From Amycolatopsis nalaikhensis (lineage in GTDB: Bacteria; Actinomycetota; Actinomycetes; Mycobacteriales; Pseudonocardiaceae), in the NCBI RefSeq assembly GCF_030264295.1, contig NZ_CP127173.1, positions 9,183,501-9,247,500 of the forward strand: a DNA stretch of 64,000 nucleotides, given 5' to 3'. The translations under genes were made by a program, and so were the position numbers. Positions 55,314-63,099 of this stretch are shown here, one piece after another. Each line of letters begins with the position of its first letter. Position 1 is the first letter of the stretch. A model generated the notes under the pieces. The model was not told the origin of the DNA, did not search any database, and saw only the letters and a list, made by a program, of their open reading frames with translations.

Positions 55314-56003
55314 GTGGACGGAAAGGAGAGCACCATCGCCACCGCGGTTCTGTTCGACGTCGACGGCACGCTCGTCGACTCCAACTACCTGCACGTCCAC
55401 GCCTGGCGCCGCGCGTTCCACGACCTCGGCCTCGACGTCGACTCGTGGCGCGTGCACCGGGCGATCGGCAAGGGGTCCGGCAAGCTGCTGCGCACCCTGC
55501 TCGGCGACGACGACGCCGAGCGCGTCGGCGACGACGTGAAGGAGCGGCACACCCGCTACTACCTGGAGACCGCCGAGTTGCTGCGGCCGTTCGACCACGC
55601 CCCCGACCTGGTCCGGGCCCTGGCCGCCAAGGGCGTGCGCGTGGTCCTGGCGACGTCGGCCGGGCCCGACGAGCTGGACGTCCTGCGCAAGGTGCTCGAT
55701 GTCGACGACGTCGTCGCGGACATCGTCGCCGGGGCGGATGTCGAAGCGACGAAACCGGATCCGGAACCCGTGCTGGTCGCCCTCGAAAAGGCCGGGACGA
55801 CGCCGGAGAACACGCTCTTCGTCGGCGACGCCGTCTGGGACGTGCGGGCCGCCACGAAGGCCGGAGTGCGGACCGTCGCGGTCCTGTCCGGCGGGGTCGG
55901 TGCGGCCGAACTGACCGACGCGGGCGCGATCGCGACCTACGACGACGTCGCGGCGCTGCTGGCCGACCTCGAACACAGCCCCTTGGCGGAACTGTTCAGC
56001 TGA
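55314..56003 (+). CDS. HAD-superfamily hydrolase (phosphatase)
   Basis: A 229-aa protein if started at GTG 55314 (VDGKESTIATAVLFDVDGTLVDSN). HAD motifs: I is FDVDGTLVDSN, II is VVLATSAG, III is around KPDPEPVLVALEK, and IV is NTLFVGDAVWDVRAATKAG. It is a CbbY/phosphoglycolate-phosphatase-like type I enzyme with a helical cap (YLHVHAWRRAFHDLGLDVDSWRVHRAIGKGSGKLL). The start is uncertain: the best ribosome-binding site (GGAAAGGAG, 55320-55328) sits 6 bp before an ATC codon at 55335, where a canonical ATG would be expected. The substrate is unknown. Confidence 0.88.
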   Translation: MDGKESTIATAVLFDVDGTLVDSNYLHVHAWRRAFHDLGLDVDSWRVHRAIGKGSGKLLRTLLGDDDAERVGDDVKERHTRYYLETAELLRPFDHAPDLVRALAAKGVRVVLATSAGPDELDVLRKVLDVDDVVADIVAGADVEATKPDPEPVLVALEKAGTTPENTLFVGDAVWDVRAATKAGVRTVAVLSGGVGAAELTDAGAIATYDDVAALLADLEHSPLAELFS

Positions 56004-56613
56004 CCTTGCGGGCCACCAGCCGCTCCACCAAGCCCAGCTTGAACCGCTCCCGCCGTTCGATCGGCAACCCGAGCGCCTCCACCAGCTTGAGCGGGCGGCG
56101 CCGGAAGTGCTCGCCCGCCAGCGGGACGCTCGCCAGCTCGACCAGCCACTGCATCCCGCGGACCGGCCACGCCGAGCTCGCCACGTGGTCCACCAGGACC
56201 AGCCGCCCGCCGGGGCGCAGGACGCGGGCCATCTCCGCCACCGCGCGGGCGGGATCGGGGATGGCGCACAGGCCGAACGTGCACACCACGGTGTCGAACG
56301 ACGCCGCCGCGAACGGCAGCTCGTGCGCGCTGCCCTGGCACAGGGTCACCGGGCGCTCGAGCGCACGGGCCCGGTCGCGAGCGAGCCGCAGCATGCCGTC
56401 GCTCAGGTCGAGCCCCGTGAGCGTCACGCCGTCCGCGTACCAGGGCAGGTTCAGGCCGGTGCCGACGGCGACCTCGAGCACGTCGCCGGTGGCCTGCCCG
56501 CACGCCCACTCGCGCGAGTCGCCGAAGAGGCGGCGGTCCCAGAAGCCCATCTCCGCGTCGTAGGTCGCCGACTTGCGGTCCCAGTACCGGTTCCACCGGT
56601 CCGCCTTCGTCAT
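55996..56613 (-). CDS. SAM-dependent methyltransferase, class I
   Basis: A 205-aa methyltransferase with the UbiE/Methyltransf_11 motifs: GDVLEVAVGTGLNLPWYADGVTLTGLDLSDGMLRLARDRA (motif I, SAM binding), SFDTVVCTFGLCAIPDPARAVAEMARVLRPGGRLVLVDHV (motifs II and III). The family includes phospholipid and quinone methyltransferases; the substrate is not predictable. It starts at ATG 56613. It is convergent with the HAD gene (8-bp overlap) and 57 bp downstream of the carboxymuconolactone-like gene. Confidence 0.92.
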   Translation of the reverse strand: MTKADRWNRYWDRKSATYDAEMGFWDRRLFGDSREWACGQATGDVLEVAVGTGLNLPWYADGVTLTGLDLSDGMLRLARDRARALERPVTLCQGSAHELPFAAASFDTVVCTFGLCAIPDPARAVAEMARVLRPGGRLVLVDHVASSAWPVRGMQWLVELASVPLAGEHFRRRPLKLVEALGLPIERRERFKLGLVERLVARKVS

Positions 56614-56670
56614 GTCCCCAGCGAACCACGGACCGGCCCGTGAGCGCGCGCTCGCGGGCCGGTCCGCCGG

Positions 56671-57144
56671 TCAGCCGAACATGCCGGGCTCGTACGAGCC
56701 GCCCTTCTGGTGCACGATCACGGCGAGCCGGTTGGCCGAGTTCATCTGGGCGACGAGGGCGACCAGCGCGGCGGTCTGGTCGTCGTCGTAGTGCTTGCGC
56801 ACCCGGGCCCACGTGTCGTCGGAGACTCCGGGGTGGGCGTCGGCGATCCGGGTGCCCTCTTCGGCCAGCGCCAGCGCGGCCTGTTCGGCCTCGTTGAACA
56901 CGGTGGCCTCGCGCCAGGCCGCGACGAGGTTGATCCGCACGGCGGACTCCCCGGCGGCGGCCAGCTCCTTCGTGTGGACGTCGACGCACCAGCCGCACCC
57001 GTTGATCTGGCTGACGCGCAGCGACACCAGCTCCCGGGTGACCTCCGGCAGCGGCGACTGGACGATCGCCTGGCTCGCGGTGCCGAAGCGCTTGGCGAAC
57101 TTGGCGCCGATCTCGTTGTCGGTCAGGGTGAAACGGGGTTCCAT
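56671..57144 (-). CDS. Carboxymuconolactone decarboxylase / AhpD-like protein (ECF41 partner)
   Basis: A 157-aa helical protein from ATG 57144. The redox-active segment is LVSLRVSQINGCGWCVDVHTKELAAAGES, with CxxC and the proton-relay His of AhpD-like proteins. VVAWREATVFNEAEQAALALAEEGTRI precedes a C-terminal helix with MNSANRLAVIVHQKGGSYEPGMFG. Carboxymuconolactone-decarboxylase-like proteins are the typical genomic partners of ECF41 sigma factors, and here the gene is divergent from one with mirrored promoter motifs between them. The biochemical substrate is unknown. Confidence 0.92.
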   Translation of the reverse strand: MEPRFTLTDNEIGAKFAKRFGTASQAIVQSPLPEVTRELVSLRVSQINGCGWCVDVHTKELAAAGESAVRINLVAAWREATVFNEAEQAALALAEEGTRIADAHPGVSDDTWARVRKHYDDDQTAALVALVAQMNSANRLAVIVHQKGGSYEPGMFG

Positions 57145-57180
57145 GGTTTCGTCCTCTCTTCGGAACCGGGACGACCACGA

Positions 57181-57249
57181 GATGCCGGACCACCCGCCGG
57201 CCGTGACAGTGACGACCGTCACGGTCACACCGCGGGCCCGGTCGGCATC
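57181..57249. promoter_or_regulatory. Mirrored ECF41-like promoters
   Basis: On the minus strand TGTCACG (57202-57208) is followed after 17 bp by CATC (57181-57184), driving the decarboxylase-like gene. On the plus strand GGTCACA (57223-57229) is followed after 16 bp by CATC (57246-57249), driving the sigma gene. ECF41 sigma factors are known to use TGTCACA with CGTC; each site departs by one base per element. The segment between also holds a double GTGAC/GTCAC dyad (57203-57228). Confidence 0.6.
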
Positions 57250-57282
57250 TGGTGGGAAAGCCCCGTGCCCGCAGGAGGACCC

Positions 57283-58164
57283 ATGGCCGCCGACCCCGCC
57301 ACCGCAACGTTCGTCGAACACCGCAACCTGCTGTTCACGGTGGCGTACCAGCTGCTCGGCTCGGCCGCCGACGCCGAGGACGTGCTGCAGGAGACGTGGC
57401 TGCGCTGGGTGGGCGTCGACCACGCGGCCGTGCGGGACGAGCGCGCGTACCTGGTCCGCATCACGACGCGCCAGGCCTTGATGCGGCTGCGCGCGCTGGG
57501 CCGCCGCAAGGAGTCGTACGTGGGGCCGTGGCTGCCGGAGCCGCTGCTGACGGCGCCGGACGTCGCCGAGGACGTCGAGCTGGCCGACAGCGTGTCGATG
57601 GCGATGCTGCTGGTGCTGGAGACGCTGACCCCGGCCGAGCGGGCGGTGTTCGTGCTGCGCGAGGTGTTCGACCTGGCCTACGACGAGATCGCGGAGGCGG
57701 TGGGCAAGACCCCGGCGGCGGTCCGCCAGATCGCCCACCGCGCCCGCTCCCACGTGGCGGCCCGCCGCCCGCGCGGGCCGGTGTCCCGGTCGGCGTCCCG
57801 CGACGCGCTGGAGGCGTTTCGCCACGCGGTGGAGACGGGCGACCTCCGGGACCTGATGGCGGTCCTGGCCCCGGAGGTGGTGTTCCTCGGCGACGGCGGC
57901 GGGGTCGTCGAGGCCGTGCTCGCGCCGGTGGTGGGTGCTGTTGACGTCGCCGCCTTATTGCGGGCGGGGCTGGGCAACTTCGCTTCCGGGGCACTGGAAC
58001 CGGCCCAGGTCAACGGCTACCCGGCGTTGCTGTTCCGCCGCGGCGGCGAGATCGACACGGTCCTGGCTCTTCGCATCGACGACGGACTGGTCACGGGCCT
58101 GTACGCGGTGCGGAACCCGGAGAAGCTGTCCCGACTCGACGAGGAGACGTCCCTGCGGCGCTGA
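57283..58164 (+). CDS. ECF41-type sigma factor (SigJ-like)
   Basis: A 293-aa protein from ATG 57283 after GCAGGAGG. Sigma region 2 is FVEHRNLLFTVAYQLLGSAADAEDVLQETWLRWVGV, and region 4 is TLTPAERAVFVLREVFDLAYDEIAEAVGKTPAAVRQIAHRARSHVAARRP. A C-terminal SnoaL-like domain (ALEAFRHAVETGDLRDLMAVLAPEVVFLGDGGGVVEAVLAPVVGAVDVA…) includes LVTGLYAVRNPEKL, the NPDKL-type motif that modulates ECF41 activity in place of an anti-sigma factor. It is divergent from its carboxymuconolactone-decarboxylase-like partner and probably controls it and itself. Confidence 0.94.
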   Translation: MAADPATATFVEHRNLLFTVAYQLLGSAADAEDVLQETWLRWVGVDHAAVRDERAYLVRITTRQALMRLRALGRRKESYVGPWLPEPLLTAPDVAEDVELADSVSMAMLLVLETLTPAERAVFVLREVFDLAYDEIAEAVGKTPAAVRQIAHRARSHVAARRPRGPVSRSASRDALEAFRHAVETGDLRDLMAVLAPEVVFLGDGGGVVEAVLAPVVGAVDVAALLRAGLGNFASGALEPAQVNGYPALLFRRGGEIDTVLALRIDDGLVTGLYAVRNPEKLSRLDEETSLRR

Positions 58165-58206
58165 GACCGGGCGAGCTGAAGGGGACGTTCGTCTCATCTG
58201 ATGCGA

Positions 58207-58251
58207 TGAAGGGCCCTTTCCTCGCATCTGATGCGAGGAAAGGGCCCTTCA
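58207..58251. terminator. Perfect 21-bp palindrome between convergent genes
   Basis: Arms at 58207-58227 and 58231-58251 are perfectly complementary around CTG, with AAGGGCCCTTTCCTCGCAT in the left arm. A degenerate partial copy (58178-58206) precedes it. It lies between the ECF41 gene and the convergent MFS gene and should terminate both. It resembles a dispersed palindromic element that I associate with Amycolatopsis intergenic regions (unverified). Confidence 0.8.
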
Positions 58252-58296
58252 GCCTGGCCGACTCGCCGTACCGACCGGTGAGCACGTCGATTCCCG

Positions 58297-59631
58297 TCAG
58301 TGGTGCTTTTCCTTCAGATCGGCGGCCTTCACACCCACCAGCAAAACAACCACCGCGAGCAACACGATCCCCGAGCTGATCACCAACCCCAGCGAAAGAC
58401 TCCCGGTCGCCGACTGGATGAAACCCAGCAACGAAGGCGAAGCCGCCGCGGCGAAGGACCCCATCGACGTCACCACGGCAATACCGGTGGCCGCCGCCCG
58501 GTCGCTCAGGTAGATCGACGGAATCGAGTAGAACACCGTCAACCCCGAGTAGTGCGCCGCCGCCATCACGGCCAGCAGCAACACCACCACCAGGACACTT
58601 CCGCCCGAGAACGCCAGCGCCAGCATCGCCACCGCCGCCACCAGCCAGCTCAGCGCCGCGTGCCAGCGGCGCTCCAGCGTGCGGTCCGAATGGCGGCCGA
58701 CCACCAGCATCACCACGATGCCGAGCAGGGGCGGGATCGCCGAGAACAGCCCCAGGTTCAGCACGTCGCCCACCCCGGCCTCGGCGATGATCCGCGGTGT
58801 CCAGTACGAGACCGCGTTGGCGAGCGTGTACGCGCCGCACGCGCACAAGCCGAGGATCCAGACCTTCGGGTCGCGCAACGCCGAGAGCATCCCGCCGTGC
58901 CGGACCGGGGACTCGCCCTTCGAACGGCGATCTTCCTCCAGGTCCGCGCGGACCAGCTCCTTCTGCGCCGGGGTCAGCCACTTCGCCTGCTCCGGCTCGT
59001 CCGCGAGGAAGAACGCCACCGCGACCGCCAGCAGGATCGGCGGGATGCCCTCGATGAGGAACAGCCACTGCCAGTCGGCCAGGCCGGCGGCGCCGCCGAG
59101 CGCGTGCATGATCCAGCCCGACACCACCGAGCCGAGCACCCCGGACACCGGGACGCCGATGAAGAACACCGCCGTCATCCGCGTGCGGCGGGCGGACGGG
59201 AACCAGCGCGAAAGCAGGTACAGCGCCCCGGGGAAGAACCCCGCTTCGGCCACGCCGAGCAGGAACCGGGCGATGTAGAACGTCGTTTCGTCGCGGACGA
59301 ACAGCGTCGCGATCGTGACCACGCCCCAGGTGGCCATGATGCGCATCAGCGTCTTGCGCGCGCCGATCCGCGCCAGGAGGGCGTTGCTCGGCACCTCGAA
59401 CAGGATGAACCCGACGAAGAACAGCGTGACGCCGAGGCCGTACACCGCCGAGCCGAACCCGAGGTCGCGCTTGAGGCCCTGCTGCGCGATGCCGATGTTG
59501 GTGCGGTCGATGAAGCTGACCACGTAGCAGACCACCAGCAGCGGCATCACGCGCAGCGCGATGGTCCGGTAGGTCGACGCGCGGTCGGCGACCGCGGGAG
59601 GCCGTCCGGTGACGGCGGGGTGTTCGGCCAC
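58297..59631 (-). CDS. MFS transporter, anion:cation symporter (ACS) family
   Basis: A 444-aa protein, start taken at GTG 59631 with GAAGGAG upstream. Twelve transmembrane helices are present, the first being VMPLLVVCYVVSFIDRTNIGIAQ, with the ACS signature D-R-x-N. The MFS loop 2-3 (SNALLARIGARKTLMRIMATWG) is intact, as are FLLGVAEAGFFPGALYLLSRWFPSARRTRMTAVF and the cytoplasmic centre EPEQAKWLTPAQKELVRADLEEDRR. ACS members import carboxylates such as tartrate, phthalate, 4-hydroxyphenylacetate or glucarate. It is divergent from the MarR gene at 59732, with a 10-bp-arm palindrome between them, so its substrate is probably the acid catabolised by the operon at 60267. Confidence 0.92.
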   Translation of the reverse strand: MAEHPAVTGRPPAVADRASTYRTIALRVMPLLVVCYVVSFIDRTNIGIAQQGLKRDLGFGSAVYGLGVTLFFVGFILFEVPSNALLARIGARKTLMRIMATWGVVTIATLFVRDETTFYIARFLLGVAEAGFFPGALYLLSRWFPSARRTRMTAVFFIGVPVSGVLGSVVSGWIMHALGGAAGLADWQWLFLIEGIPPILLAVAVAFFLADEPEQAKWLTPAQKELVRADLEEDRRSKGESPVRHGGMLSALRDPKVWILGLCACGAYTLANAVSYWTPRIIAEAGVGDVLNLGLFSAIPPLLGIVVMLVVGRHSDRTLERRWHAALSWLVAAVAMLALAFSGGSVLVVVLLLAVMAAAHYSGLTVFYSIPSIYLSDRAAATGIAVVTSMGSFAAAASPSLLGFIQSATGSLSLGLVISSGIVLLAVVVLLVGVKAADLKEKHH

Positions 59632-59680
59632 GGCTACTCGACTCCTTCGTCCGGCGGGGCGTGCGGCAGCAGTGTCGGCA

Positions 59681-59707
59681 TCCGGTGTTGTGTTTGTCAA
59701 CACCGGA
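59681..59707. promoter_or_regulatory. MarR operator in the MFS/MarR divergent promoter
   Basis: TCCGGTGTTG (59681-59690) and CAACACCGGA (59698-59707) are perfect 10-bp arms around TGTTTGT. The core TGTTG-N7-CAACA recurs at 60209-60225, downstream of the MarR gene, which marks both as sites of that regulator. Confidence 0.85.
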
Positions 59708-59731
59708 TCGGCAACGGCTACGATGACCGGC

Positions 59732-60214
59732 ATGGCGGAACGCGCGGACGGACGCGACCTGGTGCCCATCTCCGGACTCCTCTCCTACCGGCTCTCCCGC
59801 ACGTCGTCGGCGATGTCGCGCAGCGCCGCGCTGCGCTACCGGCGGGAGTTCGACGTCAGCCTCGGCGAATGGCGGGCGATCGCGCTCATCGCCGCCGACC
59901 CCACTCTGACCCTCAACCGCCTCGCCCGCCGCGCCGGGCTCGACAAAGCGCAGATGAGCCGGGTGGTCAGCCGCCTCACCGAGCGCGGCCTGGTGGACCG
60001 GACGGCCGGGTCGGGCCGCACCTCCCAACTGGCCCTGACCAGCGAAGGAACCCGCGTCTACCGGGGTCTGATCGCCGCGGCCAACGAGCGTGACGCGGAG
60101 TTCCTGGCCGCGCTCACCCCCGAGGAGACCGCGACCCTGCACGGCGCGCTGGAGAAGCTGGCCGACCTGGCGCTGGCCGTCGAAGAACGGGAACGCGCCC
60201 AGCCCGATTGTTGA
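59732..60214 (+). CDS. MarR-family transcriptional regulator
   Basis: A 160-aa protein from ATG 59732; an ATG three codons upstream is an alternative. The winged helix reads LGEWRAIALIAADPTLTLNRLARRAGLDKAQMSRVVSRLTERGLVDRTAGSGRTSQLALTSEGTRVYRGL, with flanking dimerisation helices (YRLSRTSSAMSRSAALRYRREF). Its gene is flanked by two copies of TGTTG-N7-CAACA: one controls the divergent MFS gene and itself, the other the HMG-CoA lyase operon. It is thus the likely repressor of this carboxylate uptake and CoA-ester pathway. Confidence 0.93.
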   Translation: MAERADGRDLVPISGLLSYRLSRTSSAMSRSAALRYRREFDVSLGEWRAIALIAADPTLTLNRLARRAGLDKAQMSRVVSRLTERGLVDRTAGSGRTSQLALTSEGTRVYRGLIAAANERDAEFLAALTPEETATLHGALEKLADLALAVEERERAQPDC

Positions 60215-60225
60215 CTTTATCAACA
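60209..60225. promoter_or_regulatory. Second MarR operator, before the HMG-CoA lyase operon
   Basis: TGTTGA-cttta-TCAACA spans the end of the MarR coding sequence and the start of the 52-bp gap to the HMG-CoA lyase gene. It shares the TGTTG-N7-CAACA core with 59681-59707, indicating a separately repressed promoter for the operon. Confidence 0.82.
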
Positions 60226-60266
60226 CGCGACGGTAGACCTGGAGCCACCGAACAGGAGGTGGCCCG

Positions 60267-61196
60267 ATGCCCGACGCCGTCACGATCTGCGAGTGCTTCG
60301 CCCGCGACGGGCTGCAGCACGAACCGGAGTTCGTGCCGACCGCGACGAAGGTCGCGCTGCTCGACGCCTTCGCCGACGCGGGTTTCCGGCGCGTCGAGGC
60401 GACCAGCTACAGCCACCCCGAGCGGGTGCCGGGCTTCTCGGACGCCTCGGACGTGCTGGCGAAGGTCCGGCGCCGCCCCGGCGTGGCGTTCAAGGCGACC
60501 TGCCCGAACCCGCGCGCGGTGCGGCGCGCCCTGGCCGACCTCGACGCCGGGCACGGCGCCGAAGAGCTGAGCCTGCTGGTCTCGGCCACGGAAAGCCACA
60601 CCGAACGCAACCTGCGGACGTCGAGAGCCGGGCAGTGGGAGCGCGTCGAAGAGATGGTCGCGCTGGCCGGGGGCCGGTTCAAGCTGGTCGGCGTCGTCTC
60701 CGTCGCCTTCGGCTGCCCGTTCGAGGGCGCGGTCGACCCCGGCCGCGTCGCCGAGGACGTGGCCCGCTTCGCCGACCTCGGCGCCGACCTGGTGACCCTC
60801 GGCGACACCACCGGCGTCGCGACCCCGCCGTCGGTCCGCGCGCTGGTCCAGCGGCTGGACTCCGGGGTGCCGGTCGTCGCGCACTTCCACAACACGCGCG
60901 GCACCGGCATCGCCAACGCCGTCGCGGCCCTGGAGGCCGGCTGCCGGAACTTCGACACCGCGATGGGCGGCGTCGGCGGCCACCCCACCGCCATCAGCTA
61001 CGGCGCCGGGCTCACCGGCAACGTCTGCACCGAAGACCTGGTCAGCCTGTTCGACGCGATGGGCGTCGACACCGGCATCGACCTCGACCTGCTCGCCAAG
61101 GCCTCCGCGGCCTGCGAGGAAGCGCTCGGCCGTCCGCTGCACAGCATGGTGGCCCGCGCCGGTTTCACCCCGACCCCGAACCAGGAGACCCCGTGA
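60267..61196 (+). CDS. Hydroxymethylglutaryl-CoA lyase
   Basis: A 309-aa HMGL-like TIM-barrel enzyme. The N-terminal ICECFARDGLQHEPEFVPTATKVALLDAFADAGFRRVEATSY carries the metal-binding and catalytic Arg-Asp (RDGLQ). VSVAFGCPFEG, DTTGVATPPSVRALV, VVAHFHNTRGTGIANAVAALEAGCRNFDTAMGGVGGHPTAISYGAGLTGNVCTEDLV (metal-binding HxH in AHFH, active-site Cys candidate in NVCTED) complete the family. It cleaves 3-hydroxy-3-methylglutaryl-CoA, or a related hydroxyacyl-CoA, to acetoacetate or a 3-keto acid plus acetyl-CoA. It heads a tightly overlapping operon with two crotonases, a CoA transferase and an AMP ligase. Confidence 0.92.
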   Translation: MPDAVTICECFARDGLQHEPEFVPTATKVALLDAFADAGFRRVEATSYSHPERVPGFSDASDVLAKVRRRPGVAFKATCPNPRAVRRALADLDAGHGAEELSLLVSATESHTERNLRTSRAGQWERVEEMVALAGGRFKLVGVVSVAFGCPFEGAVDPGRVAEDVARFADLGADLVTLGDTTGVATPPSVRALVQRLDSGVPVVAHFHNTRGTGIANAVAALEAGCRNFDTAMGGVGGHPTAISYGAGLTGNVCTEDLVSLFDAMGVDTGIDLDLLAKASAACEEALGRPLHSMVARAGFTPTPNQETP

Positions 61197-61912
61197 CCGT
61201 CATCGCCGAGGACCGCGGCGCCGTCCGCGTCCTGACGCTGAACCGGCCCGAAAAGCTCAACGCCCTCGACACGGCCCTCACCCACGCCCTGAGCGACGCC
61301 TTCGCGGCCGCCGACGCCGACCGCGAAGTCCGGGCGGTCGTCCTCACCGGCGCCGGCCGCGGCTTCTGCGCGGGCGCCGACCTCGGCGAGTTCTCGTCGC
61401 TGACCCCCGGCCACGCCGACGCCGTTCTCGAGCGCGCCGCGCTGACCGCCAAACTGCAGGTCCAGGCCCGGCAGCTGCGGGTGCCCGTGGTGGCGGCCGT
61501 CCGCGGCGCCGCGGTGGGCGGTGGCGCCGGGCTCGCGATCGGCGCCGACATGGTCGTCGCCGGGACCGACCTCAAGTTCGGCTACCCCGAACTGAAGCAC
61601 TCGATCGTCCCGGCGCTGGTGATGACCGGGCTCGTCCACCACCTGGGCCGCAAGCTCGCCTTCGAACTCGTCAGCACCGGGCGCCTGCTCACCGCGGCCG
61701 AAGCGTTCGAGCACGGCCTGGTCAACCGGGTCGTCGAACCCGACGAGGTACTGCCCGCCGCGCTGGAGATCGCCGAGCACTGGGCGAAGGTCGAGCCGCG
61801 GGCGATCGCCGCCGCGAAGGACCTCTTCTACCGGGTCGCGGACCTGCCGACCGACGCCGCGATGCGCGCCGGGCAGGACGTCAACGCGCTGATGCGGGGG
61901 TTCCGCGGATGA
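61193..61912 (+). CDS. Enoyl-CoA hydratase/isomerase family protein
   Basis: A 239-aa crotonase from GTG 61193, overlapping the lyase stop by 4 bp. It has LTLNRPEKLNALDTALTHALSDAF, VVLTGAGRGFCAGADLGEFSSL (first oxyanion-hole strand) and VVAAVRGAAVGGGAGLAIGADMVVAGTDLKFGYPELKHSIVPALVM, where a Glu in FGYPE sits at a typical catalytic position. The C-terminal helix FELVSTGRLLTAAEAFEHGLVNRVV is standard. It probably hydrates an unsaturated acyl-CoA in the same pathway as the lyase. Confidence 0.93.
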   Translation: MTVIAEDRGAVRVLTLNRPEKLNALDTALTHALSDAFAAADADREVRAVVLTGAGRGFCAGADLGEFSSLTPGHADAVLERAALTAKLQVQARQLRVPVVAAVRGAAVGGGAGLAIGADMVVAGTDLKFGYPELKHSIVPALVMTGLVHHLGRKLAFELVSTGRLLTAAEAFEHGLVNRVVEPDEVLPAALEIAEHWAKVEPRAIAAAKDLFYRVADLPTDAAMRAGQDVNALMRGFRG

Positions 61913-63099
61913 CCGGCCCGCTGTCCGGGACCACCGTGCTGGACTTCTCCCGCGTGCTCGCCGCTCCCCTGGCGACGCAGGTGCTGGCCGAGCTGGGCGC
62001 CACCGTCGTCAAGGTGGAACGGCCCTCCTCCGGCGACGAGACCCGCGGCTTCGAACCCCGCCTGCCGCACGGCGAAAGCGCGTACTTCTTCGCCTTCAAC
62101 CGGGGCAAGAAGTCCGTGACGCTGGACCTCAAGGACCCGCGCGGCCAAGCCGTCGCGCGACGGCTGGCGGCCCGCGCGGACGTCGTCGTCGAGAACTTCC
62201 TGCCGGGCGCGATGGACCGGATGGGCCTCGGTTACGCGGACCTGTCCGAGGGGCACCCGGAGCTGGTCTACGTGTCGGCGACCGGGTTCGGGCAGACCGG
62301 CCCGGACCGCGACCGCAAGGGCTACGACACGGTCTTCCAGGCGCTGTCCGGCGTGATGGCGATGACCGGCGAGCCGGACGGGCCGCCGTCGAAGACCGGG
62401 ATTCCGGTGGCGGACCTGACTTCCGGGCTGTGGGTGGTGATCGCGGTGCTCGCCGGGCTGGCCGGACGCGCGGCGACCGGGCGCGGCCGCCACCTCGACG
62501 TGTCCATGATGGACGTCCAATTGAGCCTGCACGCGCTCAACGCGGCCCGGCTCTTCGCCCTCGGCGAGGACCCCGTGCGGACCGGCACCGAGCACCCCGG
62601 CCGGGTGCCCTCGGCGGCGTTCCAGGCCGGGGACGGCGAATGGCTGCACATCAGCGGCAGCGACCAGCACTGGGGTCCCCTGTGCACGGTCCTCGGGCTC
62701 GACGAACTGGCCGCGGACCCCGCGCTGCGGGGCAACTCCGGACGCGTCGAGCAGCGGGCCCGGGTGATGAAGGCGCTGCGCGGGGCGATCGCGCAGCACG
62801 ACCGGGACGCACTGGTGAAGGAGCTGCGCGCGGCCGACGTCCCGGCGGGCGCCGTCCGTTCGGTGCGCGAGGCGCTGGCCGACCCGCACGCCGTCGCGCG
62901 CGGCGTCGTCGGCGAGTTCACCCACCCTTCGGAAGGGACGTTCCCGGCGCTGCGGACGCCGCTGCGTGAGACTGGCGGGGACGCTCCGGCGCCGGGTGTG
63001 CCGCCGCTGCTCGGCGCCGACACCGACGACGTCCTGGCGGAGCTGGGGTTCGACCCCGGCGAGATCGAGGGCCTGCGGGCCGCGGGGGTGATCCGATGA
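61909..63099 (+). CDS. CoA transferase, CaiB/BaiF (class III) family
   Basis: A 396-aa class III CoA transferase. The N-terminus is GTTVLDFSRVLAAPLATQVLAELGATVVKVERPSSGDETRGF, and FNRGKKSVTLDLKDPRGQAVARRLAARADVVVENFLPGAMDRMGLGY carries the catalytic Asp region (…ADVVVENF). GYDTVFQALSGVMAMTGEPDGPPSKTGIPVADLTSGLW follows. It moves CoA between carboxylates (for example succinyl-CoA to the pathway acid), so the operon can activate its substrate by transfer as well as by the AMP ligase. It overlaps both neighbours by 4 bp. Confidence 0.94.
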   Translation: MTGPLSGTTVLDFSRVLAAPLATQVLAELGATVVKVERPSSGDETRGFEPRLPHGESAYFFAFNRGKKSVTLDLKDPRGQAVARRLAARADVVVENFLPGAMDRMGLGYADLSEGHPELVYVSATGFGQTGPDRDRKGYDTVFQALSGVMAMTGEPDGPPSKTGIPVADLTSGLWVVIAVLAGLAGRAATGRGRHLDVSMMDVQLSLHALNAARLFALGEDPVRTGTEHPGRVPSAAFQAGDGEWLHISGSDQHWGPLCTVLGLDELAADPALRGNSGRVEQRARVMKALRGAIAQHDRDALVKELRAADVPAGAVRSVREALADPHAVARGVVGEFTHPSEGTFPALRTPLRETGGDAPAPGVPPLLGADTDDVLAELGFDPGEIEGLRAAGVIR

